Of a stretch of 64,000 nucleotides of DNA, positions 22,870 through 34,799 are shown one piece after another. Each line of letters begins with the position of its first letter. Position 1 is the first letter of the stretch. Source of the stretch: Panopea generosa (lineage: Eukaryota > Mollusca > Bivalvia > Adapedonta > Hiatellidae). The stretch lies in the NCBI GenBank assembly GCA_029582155.1, contig CM055895.1:60055078-60119077 (forward strand). The letters are read 5' to 3'. The translations under genes and the position numbers were made by a program. Below the pieces are notes generated by a model that was not told the origin of the DNA, ran no database searches, and worked only from the letters and a program-made list of their open reading frames with translations.

Positions 22870-24566
22870 CAACAAATATCAACCATTTTCAGGACAAATA
22901 AAAACATAAAAGGAGTTCAAATAGGCGACACTGAATACATTATTTCACAATATGCGGATTACACCTCACTTATATTAGATGGTACAGAACAGTCACTTAA
23001 ACATGCTCTTAAAGTTTTAAAATTTTATGCTGAAATCTCAGGTCTTAAGGTTAATGTTGAAAAAAATAGAATTATATGGTTTGGGAAAAAGACAGGTTCA
23101 GATGTTAAAATATGTACGGAAGTAGAACTAAATTGGGATCAGGGAGATTTTATAGTCCTTGTAATTACTATGTCTACTAATTTAGACAGTATGATCAAAT
23201 TAAATTATGAAAAAAAATTAATGAAATTAAATTATTGTTACATTCATGGTCCAAAAGAATACTCACTCCTTTTGGAAAGATAACGGTTTTAAAAGGTTTA
23301 GCTTTACCGAAACTTAATCATCTATTTTCTTCATTACCAAATCTGCCTGAAGATCAAGTTAAACTGTTACAAAATATGTGTTTTAGTTTTCTATGGAACA
23401 ATTACCCAGACAAAATAAAAAGAAATGTTGTTACTCGAAGCTATGAATATGGGGGACTTAAAATGATTAATATTAAACAGTTCATATGTTCTTTGAAACT
23501 AACTTGGATAAGACGACTTTTATTTGATGGAAAAAAATGTATGAAAATCCATGAACAAATGTATCCCTTTACCACAAAGATGTTAATTTTTGGTAATGAT
23601 TTTATGAACAATAATTTACATAAAATAGGCAATCTGTTCTGGAAACATGTTTATGAAAGTCTTAATCTATTAATATCTGTTACAAAACCATTGTCATGGA
23701 AACAATTTTTAACTCAACCTTTATGGTACAACAATAACCTTAAGATAGGAAGGTCAAGTGTTTTTTTTACAAAAGATGGTATGATAAAGGCATAATAATG
23801 ATCAATGATCTGATAAATGAAAACGGTAATCTTCTGTCCTTTAGATCATTTAAAGAAATTTTTTCTGTTAATTCAAATTTTATAGAATATGAAGGCATGA
23901 TTGCCGCAGTACGTACTTACCTTCAAACTCTTAAGTTTACTCACCTAGCAATAAAACTAGAAAATCCTGTCGGCCCACTTATAGTTTCTGTTATAACAAG
24001 TACAAAGAAAGGTTGTCGAGTTATCTATGATGTACTTAATAGGTCCAGTGTATTACCAACATCCATTTCTAAATGTAATCAATACGGACTAAATATAGAT
24101 AAGGAATGGAATAAATTATTTAAAATACCATTTATTTGCACTAAAGACACCAAGCTACAATGGTTTCAGGTCAAAATAAATCACAGAATTACTGCTACAA
24201 ATTATTTATTGACAAAAATGAAGATAAAAGACGATAGTTCTTGCACTTTTTGTAAACAGCATATAGAAAATATTACGCATCTTTTTTGGGAGTGTAAATA
24301 TACAAAAATATTTTGGGCTAATTTTGAAACTCTATGCACTGACAAAAATATAAACGTTCAACCAAAATGGTCTGTGAAAGATATTATCTTTGGGTCAATT
24401 AAATATGACAGTGTTCTAAATAAATTAATACTACATGCAAAATATTACATTTATAAGTGCAAGTTAGATGGAAGACAACCAGTTTTCAACATTTACAAAC
24501 CACAAATAAAATATTTATACCAAATTGAAAAATTAAATGCAAAAAAAAGATACATTAGTAAAATTT
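22870..24566 (+). pseudogene. Tx1/L1-type LINE ORF2, C-terminal half, decayed
   Basis: Reverse transcriptase blocks run IKGVQIGDTEYIISQYADYT (YADD with the last Asp changed to Tyr), LKFYAEISGLKVNVEKNRII, then ILTPFGKITVLKGLALPKLN, FLWNNYPDKIKR and YEYGGLKMINIKQFICSLKL. The C-terminal region has DSSCTFCKQHIENITHLFWE and CKY, a CxxC-H-C zinc knuckle. This is the wording of the Tx1 clade of the L1 group. The frame shifts near 23,215-23,235 and again in a T8 run at 23,760-23,768, and ends with a stop at 24,566-24,568. It is 5'-truncated. It lies in the methyltransferase intron, in the opposite orientation to that gene. Confidence 0.85.
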
Positions 24567-24569
24567 GAA

Positions 24570-26180
24570 AAATACTGGAATGCATATGAATCTTTATTGT
24601 AGTAATATTGTTACTTAATTGAATTCCTTTTGCTTGTTTTGTTTTGGTTTTTAAAAAAAAAATTAACCGGGTCAACTGTTACTCATAACTGTTGCCTAGA
24701 CCAATCATTATTTAAATGAAATATGTTTAAACAAACTGCCAAATGTGTTCCCTGTTGTTTCTCTTTTCCTTTTTTTTGCTCTCACCTGAAAAAGCAAAGT
24801 CACATCTGCAAAAGAAATATTTTGCCTTTTTTTTTATTGCTATTTTTTGTACTGTAATTTTTTATTATATAATTCGTATTGTTAAACCGTTTGGAATACC
24901 TGGTAGAAATAAAACTTGGTATAATAATTCTTTTATTTGTGATATTAAAGGCTGGGTTTTCGGGAAAAAAATGTCGTTACTTTTACATGGTGAAAAGTCA
25001 AATGTATGAATTGAAAAGATCTCTGTAATAATTTTTGTTTGCCTTGATCATTTATTCTTAATATAACTATATCTTATTCTTCTTACTACTTTTGTCTTTG
25101 ATTAATTTAGAACTATATCATGTTAAAAATAATGTTAAAATCAATCCTTTTGGTGGAGATCCTCTATATAATTGTAATGACATAGAAAAACTCCCCATTT
25201 ATATAGCTTGTTTAATAAGCATTGTTTTTTTGTGGTTTTTATATGCTTCATGTTATACATACTTACAATATATATATATAAACATGCATGTAAATTATTT
25301 GTACGGTTTGTTGGGGGATGGCCCACTCCGACCCCCCACAGACCTATTACGGGGTGATTAAATGGGTCATCATATTTTTGGTGACTGAAATTAAAAAAAT
25401 ATATATCAACCATTTTCCAATTATAGGATTCCCGCGTGAAAACAAATGTGAAAGATCTTGACGGTCTGGTATTTGTTCGGATGACATATACTCACATTAG
25501 TCATCCCTGTCCTTGAAGATTTAATAAAATGAAAGGAACTGGGGTAATGAGTGATTTTGTTCCAGTCATAATGCAATATTTTGATATATAATAAAGAATA
25601 ACCAAGGAGAGCAATACAATTTCTTAATATTTTTTTTTATACATATCACATTTTCGTTCGTTCGTTCAGCAGATAATTGTAAAAATAATAGTTTTATAAA
25701 ATGATATGAAATATGATCGGTCATCATGCTCACAAATTTTTTATCTTGAAATTTAGGTTAAAATCTGTTATTTAAACATTTCTTGACTATACGTAAAAAA
25801 ACAAAAACTTGAGAAAGAGAAGAGTCATATGCCAGTATGACCCAAGATATAATGAGGGTAACATTATTCTTATTTCAATCAATCTAAATCTGGTTTGTAA
25901 CATTTTCAAAAATAGTTTTCATTTCTTGTCGCAATTGTAATAATAAATATATAGAGTTAAAGCAATATGAAGTATTTTTTTTACTGAATTTATATACTTT
26001 TAAGATTAACTATTGACCGATGTTTTAGAAAACACATTGTAGTATGCATTGATTACAGTTATTTACAAGCAAATCTCGACACCGATTTTTGGTACGAAAC
26101 TGCTGTTAACTTTGAACGTGAAAAAGACAGAAAATACAAAAGTTCACGCGGTAGTATATTTTATATTACACCGAATGTCC
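24570..26180. other. LINE 3' region and intron, no gene seen
   Basis: The first few hundred bases may be the LINE 3' untranslated region. The rest is AT-rich intronic sequence of the methyltransferase. A small missing methyltransferase exon probably lies here or just upstream of the LINE, but none could be recognised. Confidence 0.4.
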
Positions 26181-26184
26181 TTAC

Positions 26185-26314
26185 CTTAAACAATTGAATA
26201 GCTCTGTCAATTCCCTGTTTAATTGGATAATCATTTGATTTACCTATCAAAAGTTTCTGGAGATTACGCAATTCTCCAAGCGCTGGATCCTTCACCCAAG
26301 CCATGTTCGTGTAA
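26185..26314 (-). CDS. O-methyltransferase exon, N-terminal
   Basis: The exon reads YTNMAWVKDPALGELRNLQK then LLIGKSNDYPIKQGIDRAIQ and LFK, and ends at a consensus donor AAG/GTAAGG (intron begins at 26,184). The acceptor TTACAG precedes it, or the Met inside may be the start codon with an untranslated exon upstream. The DP.L..L..L pattern followed by a helical segment is what precedes the SAM-binding domain in this family. The exon at 22,470-22,656 is the likely continuation because of order, strand and content; the link is inferred. Confidence 0.55.
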
Positions 26315-27056
26315 CTGTAACACATGTGAGAATATATTAATGAAACAACTACGTATCGATCGCTATATTGATCGCTGGCGCGTGTCACAAGTAAAATGGT
26401 ACAATGTGGCATATTCATAACACTGAGTTCAAAATGACTAGCTAACAAGTGAAAATGTGCTTGAAATTAGTCGAGGAACGTCATAACTTGGATTGACTTT
26501 GACATACATTAACCAAGAGATGTGTGTCATTAAAGGAGAAGGTTAAATGGCGTATAGTAATATTTGTTGTTGGTGGCCATATTGTAACTCGGGTAACATC
26601 AGTTGCAATTAGATGCCAGCCCTAGTCGTCCTGTAACGTCAAAAAACAACAACAAATAAACATAGAAATAAACAAGAAATTGAGTTATCTAAGTTTTTAA
26701 ATGCATCTAATAGTTAGGAAAGTAAATGCACGATGGATACAGTTGTTGACAGAAGGTTGCTAAATCAATAAAAGCTTGTGAAACTGTATCAGAAAAACAG
26801 CACAACCTCCTTTGAGAATTTAATTTCGTCTGTCCATTATCATGAGCAAAATAGAAACATATGACAGAACTTGGGCAACGGAAAATGTGAGACGTCCTTG
26901 TCCCGCCGAAAGATTATTGTTATATTTTACATAGGCAAATTTGTCTAGGTTCGAAGCTTTGTGTGATAGTTGTTCTGTAAATAGTTACAACTTTCTGAAA
27001 CCGAAGGAAAAAGTCGCACATTTGAGTTCAAAGTCGCCGATTATACTAATTTAATA

Positions 27057-27284
27057 ATGTTTATATTAAACTCATTTTTCCCAAATTTTCGGCTTACGTC
27101 TTCTTTAGGAAAGTTGACACATCAATTTTGTAAAGTGTACCTAAATAAATCAATAAATAATTAGTTATTTATTAACTTTACAAAATGGATGTGACATAGT
27201 TTTTAAAAAAGACTGCTACATTTGTATTTTCCTAAAAAAGGCGTAAGCCGAAAATTTGTGAAAAAAAGAGTTTAATATAGACAT
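27057..27284. mobile_element. MITE with about 45-bp inverted repeats
   Basis: The left end (TATATTAAACTC, then CAAATTTTCGGCTTACG) is the reverse complement of the right end (CGTAAGCCGAAAATTTG, then GAGTTTAATATA), with extra pairing through TTTTAGGAAA. Length is 228 bp, with no open frame. Superfamily unknown. Confidence 0.75.
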
Positions 27285-27479
27285 TGATATTGTTATCTTC
27301 CCTTGAGATCGATAGTAAAATTTATACTAATTTAGTTATCTGTTGGTCTAAAGATGCATAAAAAACATGAGGTTGACCAGATGGCTTTTTCTCTTCTTCT
27401 CAGTTTCGATGGTTTTATGAAACCTCTTCTTTTTGGCAATTTTGCCTATTTGTTGCAATATATTACTACAGATATAAGA

Positions 27480-27640
27480 CCGCGGCGTGGTCTAGTGGTA
27501 GAGCGTCCGCCTCGCATGCGGAAGGTCGTGGGTTCAATCCGCGGCCGGGTAATACCAAATATTTTAAAAATGGTACTAGAAGCTTCCTCGCTTGGTCAGT
27601 ATTTAGAGGAGATATATTCCAAGATATAGTTTACGCAGAT
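27480..27640 (+). mobile_element. SINE family S1, 5' part
   Basis: The best-preserved head in the window has GTGGTCTAGTGGTAGAGCGT, then a perfect five-pair anticodon stem TCCGC/GCGGA around CTCGCAT, and B-box GTGGGTTCAATCC. Body sequence AATGGTACTAGAAGCTTCC follows as in the other S1 copies, and the 3' body is lost. Confidence 0.8.
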
Positions 27641-28115
27641 GTACAATAAATATTAGACACGCGACACGATATCATAACTTGGCCGATCTCTTTCATCAAC
27701 GTAGTTTCGTTTTTGTTGATATGTGACGAAACAGTAACCTAGCAGATATATCTAATTGTACACACAAGTAAAGATATATTTTTAAAAATAATGCTATGTT
27801 GGCAACACGATGTTGTTTTGGATGCAGAAAATATTAAATGCTTACTTCACCATGATAATCAATATAGCCTATGTCACACACGTGATTTGACAAAAAGGCA
27901 AAACGCTGTTACAGTACTTACTGTGATGCTTTCCAAATTCCAATATCAATATCTGGAAATTAAAAACAATATATTTTGAAAGGAGCATACAGTATTTTGT
28001 AAACGAATAAACTTTCTAATAAATCCATAAAAATGGGACAATGCAAAACCGAAAGTACAAAATTGTACAGAAGTCACAGGGCCAAGATAATAAGGTAGAC
28101 CTACGTATTTATTTA

Positions 28116-28989
28116 GAGTCGAAACTCGTTATCTCGATATTGGAGGGACTGCCAAAAAAAACTCGAGATATCCGAATATCGACATAGATTTTGTCTCAAA
28201 ATCAATATTTAATTTCGTTCAGCACGGTTAACATGTTTACTTTGTTTATAAACGTAAACTGTAAGCTAACGAACGAGAAGTAAACGGAAATCGGTTTACT
28301 CGGCTTTGTCCCTTCACTTCCGATTAAGTCACGTGATTAAACACGCGCAAACAGCTCGCGACGGTGTTTAATCTGTCAGCTAACGATAAAAGCGAACATG
28401 TCGTTCAGTTCACTTCACTTCTGTAAACTGTAATCAAACGTTTACAAACAAATAAACGCAGCCCATATAAGTGTCGCACGTCAATTGTACTTTCATATTA
28501 CGGTCCGTGCAGTAAAATTACACTGTCGTGATAAATGCTAATATCCGTGTCCTTCTTCGAATTTCTCGGCAGTGTGAGATATAAGTTTAGGCTGATTGAT
28601 TGAATCAAATGATATTTAAACCAAATTAACATGCAATCACCCAATTCGATGACACGATGTTTGCAACGTTCTGTAAGTCATTAAAACTGACACCTTTGTC
28701 TTTGACCGGTTATTAGTGTTGCGTCATAAACAAACTGTGAAAAATGGCACGCGGCATCGAAAACACACAGTGTTATGTCAACAATAAATATATCGAGACA
28801 AACAATCAATTAAATGATCAATCGACGACTAAAACTGGGATCGTGATCGTGATATCCGGAGTATCGACAGAGACAATATCGAGTTAAAAGGAGTTTATTT
28901 ATATAAGCAAATAAGGGGAAAAGTTGGAACTGGCAAAAAATATCGACATTACCGGATTCAAGCGATATCGAGATAACGAGTTTCGACTG
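28116..28989. mobile_element. Tigger/pogo-type non-autonomous DNA transposon
   Basis: The element is 874 bp. The left end GAGTCGAAACTCGTTATCTC and the right end CAGTCGAAACTCGTTATCTC (read from the other strand) form inverted repeats that continue imperfectly for about 70 bp (GCCAAAAAA on one side, GCCAGTTCC on the other). TA flanks both ends. CAGTyGAA ends and TA duplication point to Tigger/pogo. No transposase is readable inside. Confidence 0.8.
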
Positions 28990-28991
28990 TA

Positions 28992-30370
28992 TTTCATTTT
29001 TTATTTTATTTTTTTAATAAAAAATTTAATATTTTGGTTGATTAATTATCTTTTATGTATTGATTTATGTTCAAATGTTTATGGTAATTCTTGAAATTTA
29101 GATAAATTCTTTAATTCGTATGATTTTCATTGAGGCTATTTATTTCACAAAAGGAAATGGAAGATGCCATATTTTTGACAGCTTCACAATGTAATAGATC
29201 TATTTTTAAAAAAACAGAGATATCAAATTGATATTAATTACGTTGAATTGTACACAAATTTTCCATTCTGCTCATATATACATTAATGCCGATTGTTTTG
29301 CAGATTAATCATCCGGATCGATTGAATTTGTAATTTTGTTGAGACGTTTGGAAAAAATTGACGACTTTAAAAATGATTAAATAATGTGCAAAAGTTAAAA
29401 TCACATAAAAAAAATTAACAGTGAGAAGTCCAAACATGAGCCTTTAACGTTGCCAAAAGTCTCTTGAATAAAAAATCGAAATTTAAGGAAAATCAGGAAA
29501 TAACATTTTTTTGGCCGAAATTCAGTTTTGCGGCCGTCATTGGTATAAATATTTTGCATTTCAAGAGACATTAAGAAATCATGCATTGGTGTGAAAAAAT
29601 CCGATTTTCATTATATCGAAGAAAGTTATGAAAAAAAATCACATATTGTATATTATTACCAGCAAAAAAAGTATTGAAATTAATATTAAACATTTAAAAA
29701 AATATGTTTATTCAGAAGACCGACTACACATGGTTGCAGCTGAACGGTTTATACCTAAAAAACGTCCGTTGTTTGTTGATACAATAAACTCTTACATAGA
29801 TTAGTAATAAATATAACTATATTTATGAACGCAATCCACTTTTGAAACGATTTCCATTAAAATATATGCTTTACACGCAATTTATCGTATTAAATGTTAT
29901 TAATAAAACATGCTAGTATCCATTTCACCGAGCAAACATTCATGGTCACTACATATGTATATAACCCAGTGCGTAACTCAGTACAAGTAAAATCTATTAT
30001 AACGAGCAGACCAGTGCAGACATTCGAAAGTTTTCAGCGATTTTCCATACGCCTATTGATGACGATCTGGCCTGGTATGAACAATTTTAGTGCAATAAAA
30101 ACATGTAAAATGAAACATAATTTGAAATGTCAATGTTTTACGCTTTAAATAAGGTATGTTACTACTTCAGTCGTCAATGCAAAGATCTTTTAAAAGATAC
30201 CTGTCGTAAACGAGCTTTTTTTATTGTAGGCCTGTGCCATAATAATCCCACTTCCAACGGCCTTTTGTGCGTTGCATGTTGTTTACGCTTGTATATACAT
30301 GTCTCCATGTCCTTTTGTCTATTACACATGTTGTCCGCTCCATAACCTCCGAACGGAAGAACGATTTTTT
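28992..30370. other. AT-rich stretch, no gene seen
   Basis: Nothing recognised beyond A/T runs and short random open frames on both strands. Confidence 0.45.
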
Positions 30371-30374
30371 ACAT

Positions 30375-30399
30375 AATTAGTGTCAAATAGACACTAATT
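30375..30399. other. Perfect 10-bp hairpin
   Basis: AATTAGTGTC, AAATA, GACACTAATT: a perfect inverted repeat with a five-base loop. It is not followed by a gene; its role is unknown. Confidence 0.5.
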
Positions 30400-30830
30400 C
30401 GTGGTAGCTCCATATCTTTTAACACTTGACGGACTTTTGAATATATCTGCCATAATGGGACGATGTTTAAATTGTATATGCCAGCAATTTCAATTAAAGT
30501 TCGATGTGGGACTGAATGGTAAAAAGTAAAAAAAAAGCACGGTATTTCGTGTCCGCTCCATATCTGTTTAACCACTTGATGGATTTTTCAATCACTTATA
30601 AAGCACAAATGTTCTCGACATTAAGACGATGTGCGGATAGTTCCGTTTGTCTGTATCCACTCAAAAAAATCCCCAAAGCATTTTACTGGGAGTGGACCGG
30701 GACAAATCAAAATCATATAGTTTTACATGTATTAAGAATAAACACAACGCCTTCTTTGAATCCCCACGATTTGCCCCTTGATTACTACATTGTTATTAAA
30801 CCACAGCTATAGGTCGTATGTTCAAGGTCC
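30400..30830 (+). repeat. Diverged tandem repeat, about 145-bp unit
   Basis: AGCTCCATATCTTTTAACAC with TTGACGGACTTTTGAAT at about 30,406 recurs as CGCTCCATATCTGTTTAACC with ACTTGATGGATTTTTCAAT at about 30,553. The spacing is about 145 bp. Similar noncoding arrays sit next to it (family F). Confidence 0.5.
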
Positions 30831-30929
30831 ACTTGGTTAAAAAAGGTCTATGATGTTCATTCTAACACGTTCATCCACAAACAAATCATAACTTGGACTG
30901 TGCTGAAATTGACGTTAAAACCCATGAAA

Positions 30930-31620
30930 ACAATAAAAAGGTTACTGGTAAGTGTCGTAAGTGTAACCTTGACCTTCACATCTGATGCAACGGTCTGGGT
31001 ATTTCTACAGGCAAATGCAGGTGACGCATCAACATGCCATGGTGATCACTTGTGTCAACGTATTTTAAATCCCTCCATGTAATACAAAGTACGAACTATA
31101 CATGGAATATCTAACAAACTGAATCTGTGGCCTTGAGGTAAGGTTTTGGGTGTTAACGTGACACGTGATCAATTGATTAAATGAGCCAAATGTTTTTGAA
31201 AACCATCTATGTATGATAAAGTTACATGACGGACTTGAAATCTGAAACAGACTCGAAGTGTTGTCAAACAAACTGAAAGTGTGACCTTGACCTTTAAGGA
31301 AAGGTTCTGGGTCTTACATGCGACACTTGATTATGTCAACCGAGCCAAGTACTTTTGAAATTTATCCATAGCTGACAGAGTTACAGACCGGACATGAAAT
31401 CTCAAACAGACTCAAAATGTTGTCAAACAAAATTCAAACAGTGACCTTGACCTTTGAAGTAGCGGTATGGGTCTAACTCACGACACGTCGTCATGTTATG
31501 TTGCTCATTTGTAGGAAGATATTTAAAAAAATCCATCTATGCATGAGAAAGTTACAGGCTGGACGGACAGAAGCTGCGATTACTATACGTCACCTGAAAG
31601 TTTGCAGGGGTGGGCATAAA
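30930..31620 (+). repeat. Repeat family F array
   Basis: About three and a half units of 160-170 bp, each built as a GACCTTGACCTT block, then a GGTCT..TTAC..GCGACAC block, then ATCCATCTATG, AAAGTTACA, GACCGGAC and GTTGTCAAACAAA. Exact TGACCTTGACCTT occurs at 31,282-31,294 and 31,442-31,454. The array ends in GGGTGGGCATAAAAA. Confidence 0.75.
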
Positions 31621-31624
31621 AATA

Positions 31625-32750
31625 AGTTGCCTTTTTAATGGAACGTTTCAATCTATATAAAATTTGAATTACCAGAGCTTCAATCAGCTGTCTTAATGTT
31701 GTTTTTAATTCATTTTCATAAACAAAGGGTCAGTGAGGTTATCAGTTAACAGTTACAAAGAGAAGGTAAAGGCATATGAACATGACACAGTTTTGTTTTT
31801 TTATTATTTATTAATATTAATTTTAACAGCAATTAACAAATAATGCATCAAAATTGCTGTTTTACTGACAAGCATAAAATTATATGTAGTGGAATGTAGT
31901 TTATATAGTAAAATTTGAAAATCTATTCATAATATCACATTATGAAATTACAGTATCACAGATTGTGCATTATTTTGGCAATATTGAACATATGAAATAT
32001 TGCTGTGGTACATGGATTTTTTTTCACATAGAAATTTTACTATCATTTATCTTTATTGTATAAGCTTTGTTATGGAGAAATAATATGACATCAATCGGCA
32101 AGTAAAAACTATTGAGAATTAAACATACAACCAACTGTAAATACACTTTTGTTTGGAGATCCCTTGTTATCCAAGTCAACACAAGCTTATTTCTAACAGT
32201 ACAAGACTATAACATCAAAAAAGATTCAAGTATGGCATAAACCACTTAACATCTTAATTTTAACTAACATTTATCTTAACTTATTTTCGATATATCTACA
32301 TAATTGACCATACCATTAAGTCCCAAAATGTCTATTCCTATATCTGATGAAACGAACAGCATAATCTCTCTCTCTCTCTTGTTGACATATTCTTTTAAGA
32401 TATTTATATACCTATATATAATATGTAAAGTAAAAACATCTACAGATCCTTATACTATCATTCATCGATATACAATTATAATAATGTCACATATTTAATA
32501 GGTTGATTTTGGGAGACAGACTCACAAAAGCTGTAACCTTTCTTCTGAATCCCTTTTATAATTGTATACACATGTGTTAACTAATATGTGATATTTTCAA
32601 TGTTCACTATTTGTGAATAAAAAATGTTTGAACTAAATATGAACCAAACTGTGCCAAACGAAATACAATGCTAATATAAACGGATATTAGACCAATCCTA
32701 CAAATTGTGGTTGTTTGAAGAACATTAAGTCTTTCAATATGTAAGTTCTA
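31625..32750. other. AT-rich stretch, no gene seen
   Basis: No coding or repeat signal beyond simple A/T sequence and a short (CT)n at about 32,365. Confidence 0.45.
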
Positions 32751-32754
32751 AATA

Positions 32755-32862
32755 ATGAATGAATAAATGAATGAATGAATGGGGTTTTACGGCATGTATT
32801 GTAGGTTTTTCGACAACAACAGAAAGATTCTAGACTCACTCTACATGTACAAAAACAACAAG
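32755..32862 (+). repeat. Repeat family E, copy 1, with GAAT run
   Basis: (GAAT)n is followed by GGGGTTTTACGGC, ATTGTAGGTTTTTCGAC and CTCTACATGTACAAAAACAA. The same order recurs at 33,000-33,110. Confidence 0.6.
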
Positions 32863-32865
32863 CGA

Positions 32866-32975
32866 TTGATTGAATATATAGCGTCATTTTTATGCCATTG
32901 AGGGCTAACAGACGATCAGTTAACCTAACCACTGTTTTCTGGGATTCTGAAAGGTTAACCAGTACTCAAGCACAA
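32866..32975 (-). mobile_element. SINE family S2, 3' part
   Basis: GATTGATTGAATATATAGCG, then GCCATTGAGGGCTAACAGAC and GATCAGTTAACCTAACC, match the 3' half of S2. It lies between two copies of repeat E. Confidence 0.7.
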
Positions 32976-32999
32976 AAACAAGAAATTAACATACATATT

Positions 33000-33110
33000 A
33001 AATGAATGAATGAATAGGGTTTTACAGCGTACCAACACATTATAGGTTATTTGATGCCAACAGAAAGGAAGATTCCAGGTTTACTCTACATGTAAAAACA
33101 ACAAATTAAC
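33000..33110 (+). repeat. Repeat family E, copy 2
   Basis: GAATGAATGAATAGGGTTTT, then ACATTATAGG and TTTACTCTACATG, as in the copy at 32,755. Confidence 0.6.
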
Positions 33111-33134
33111 ATACAGATTAAAAAAAAAATATAT

Positions 33135-33610
33135 AAACAAATGAATATGCAGAATGAACCTAGAACCTTGATACCTGCAGAACTGCAGATTTTTAGCAAA
33201 TTCTATCGTATTACTAAATTTGTAGCTTCTTACGACATGCATAAGCCACAGTGGTCCTATTCTTGCCATCAATCATGGCTCCCTGGAACCACACAAGGGT
33301 TGACATACATATTAAACAAATAACATCAATAAATGAATATGCAGAATGAACGTAGAACCTTCATACCTGCAGAACTGCCGAATTTCAGCAAATTCTATCG
33401 TATTACTCATATTGTCGTGTCTGACAATATGCATGAGCTACAGTGATCCTATTATCACTCATAGCTCCCTGGAACCACACAGGTGTTTGCAATATAACTA
33501 CAAATAATGAACATGAGAAAAAATGATAAAATAAACAGTCGCCCCTTCGGAGGATTCCTATCCCTCTGCAGAGATTGACAGCGATTCTATTCTTAACCAG
33601 AAGCACACAG
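33135..33610 (+). repeat. Tandem duplication, about 195-bp unit
   Basis: AAATGAATATGCAGAATGAA, then TACCTGCAGAACTGC, CAAATTCTATCGTATTACT and GCTCCCTGGAACCACACA occur at 33,140-33,297 and again at 33,335-33,482. A third, worn copy at 33,500-33,610 keeps TCTGCAGA, GCGATTCTATTCT and CACACAGG. No intact frame is shared between units. Confidence 0.75.
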
Positions 33611-34289
33611 GTTTGTTGAAGTTGACGTTATTGCTAGTATTGATACATTATTTCAATGAGTTCTTGAAACCTATTACATAGTATGTTGCGCTTGAGGTTA
33701 AGAACCCATTTTATATATCACATACAAGCATGTAATAAAAAATAAATGATAAAATATAGCCTAGTTTATTACGATAACATAATAAGAAGAAAAATTAATC
33801 ACGTTATTTGTAGTTCATTTATTACATTTTAATACAGATAAAATTTAATAATAAGTATAATAAGTTTTTCATTGATTATAGCATTAATTGCAATTTTAAT
33901 ACCAATAATTTTATTAACACTTAATTAACATATACTAAGTGGTAAATAGCAAATTTGATGTGGCCAAGGCCACATTTATTTGTAAACTTATAATTCACAT
34001 TGATTATAAAACAAGATCTTACAAGTTAAACAAAGCACAACTAAAGGACACTTGGCAATGTTGAAATCAAATATTACTCATTTCATGAATTATATCAACA
34101 TCTATGCTACTAATGCATGAACATATGATGATATTATGAAAGTAATACTGTGCATGTAACTTTAAATTTAACAAAGTTTTTATTGTTTTAGTCGTGGTAT
34201 TTCTAGAAATACCAGTAAGAAATATTTAAAATTAAAATTTCAAACTTTTTTCACATACCAATGACAATCATTGAATAAGGAATACCCCA

Positions 34290-34720
34290 AGTTGGTACCT
34301 TGACAGTTGTTGCACCCTTTTGCTGCCACTTTGACAGTGTCACCAATCCCTTTTGTGAAGTGTCAATGAATTCCAGGCAATGGTTGCAGAGAAATAGTGA
34401 CCACAACTAAAATGTATGAAAATTTCAAAGGGCTGTAAGTCATTAAAAAATTGTTAGCTCACAACATGCCGATAAAATACAACAAAGTTTGGTACCAATC
34501 ATTCTTGTGAAGTTTCATTGAATTCTAGCCAATGGTTGTCAAGAAATAGTGACTACAAAATATATCTTTGAAAAATTGAAAGGGCCAACACTTGTGGAGA
34601 AATAAGTATCGCAAAAATTGTCCACAGACGTACAGATGTTCAGACAAGCACGACTACTATATAGTCCATATATACTTTGTACCTGGGGTATAAAAATATA
34701 TTGAACACTTTTGTTCAAAA
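34290..34720 (+). repeat. Diverged tandem repeat, about 190-bp unit
   Basis: TTGTGAAGTGTCAATGAATT, CAATGGTTGCAGAGAAATAG and TGACCACAA recur as TTGTGAAGTTTCATTGAATT, CAATGGTTGTCAAGAAATAG and TGACTACAA about 170-190 bp later. It ends in ACCTGGGGTATAAAAATA. Noncoding. Confidence 0.6.
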
Positions 34721-34799
34721 TAATCCAAAATTGGCAAAAAGGATGCCTTTCAACCATTTATCTGAGTTATGCCCCTTTGTGTTACTATAATTTTATATT

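Noticed and set aside
27480..27555. Functional tRNA-Ala(CGC) gene
   Set aside because: The anticodon stem is perfect, but the sequence continues into the S1 SINE body and matches copies elsewhere, so it is a SINE head.
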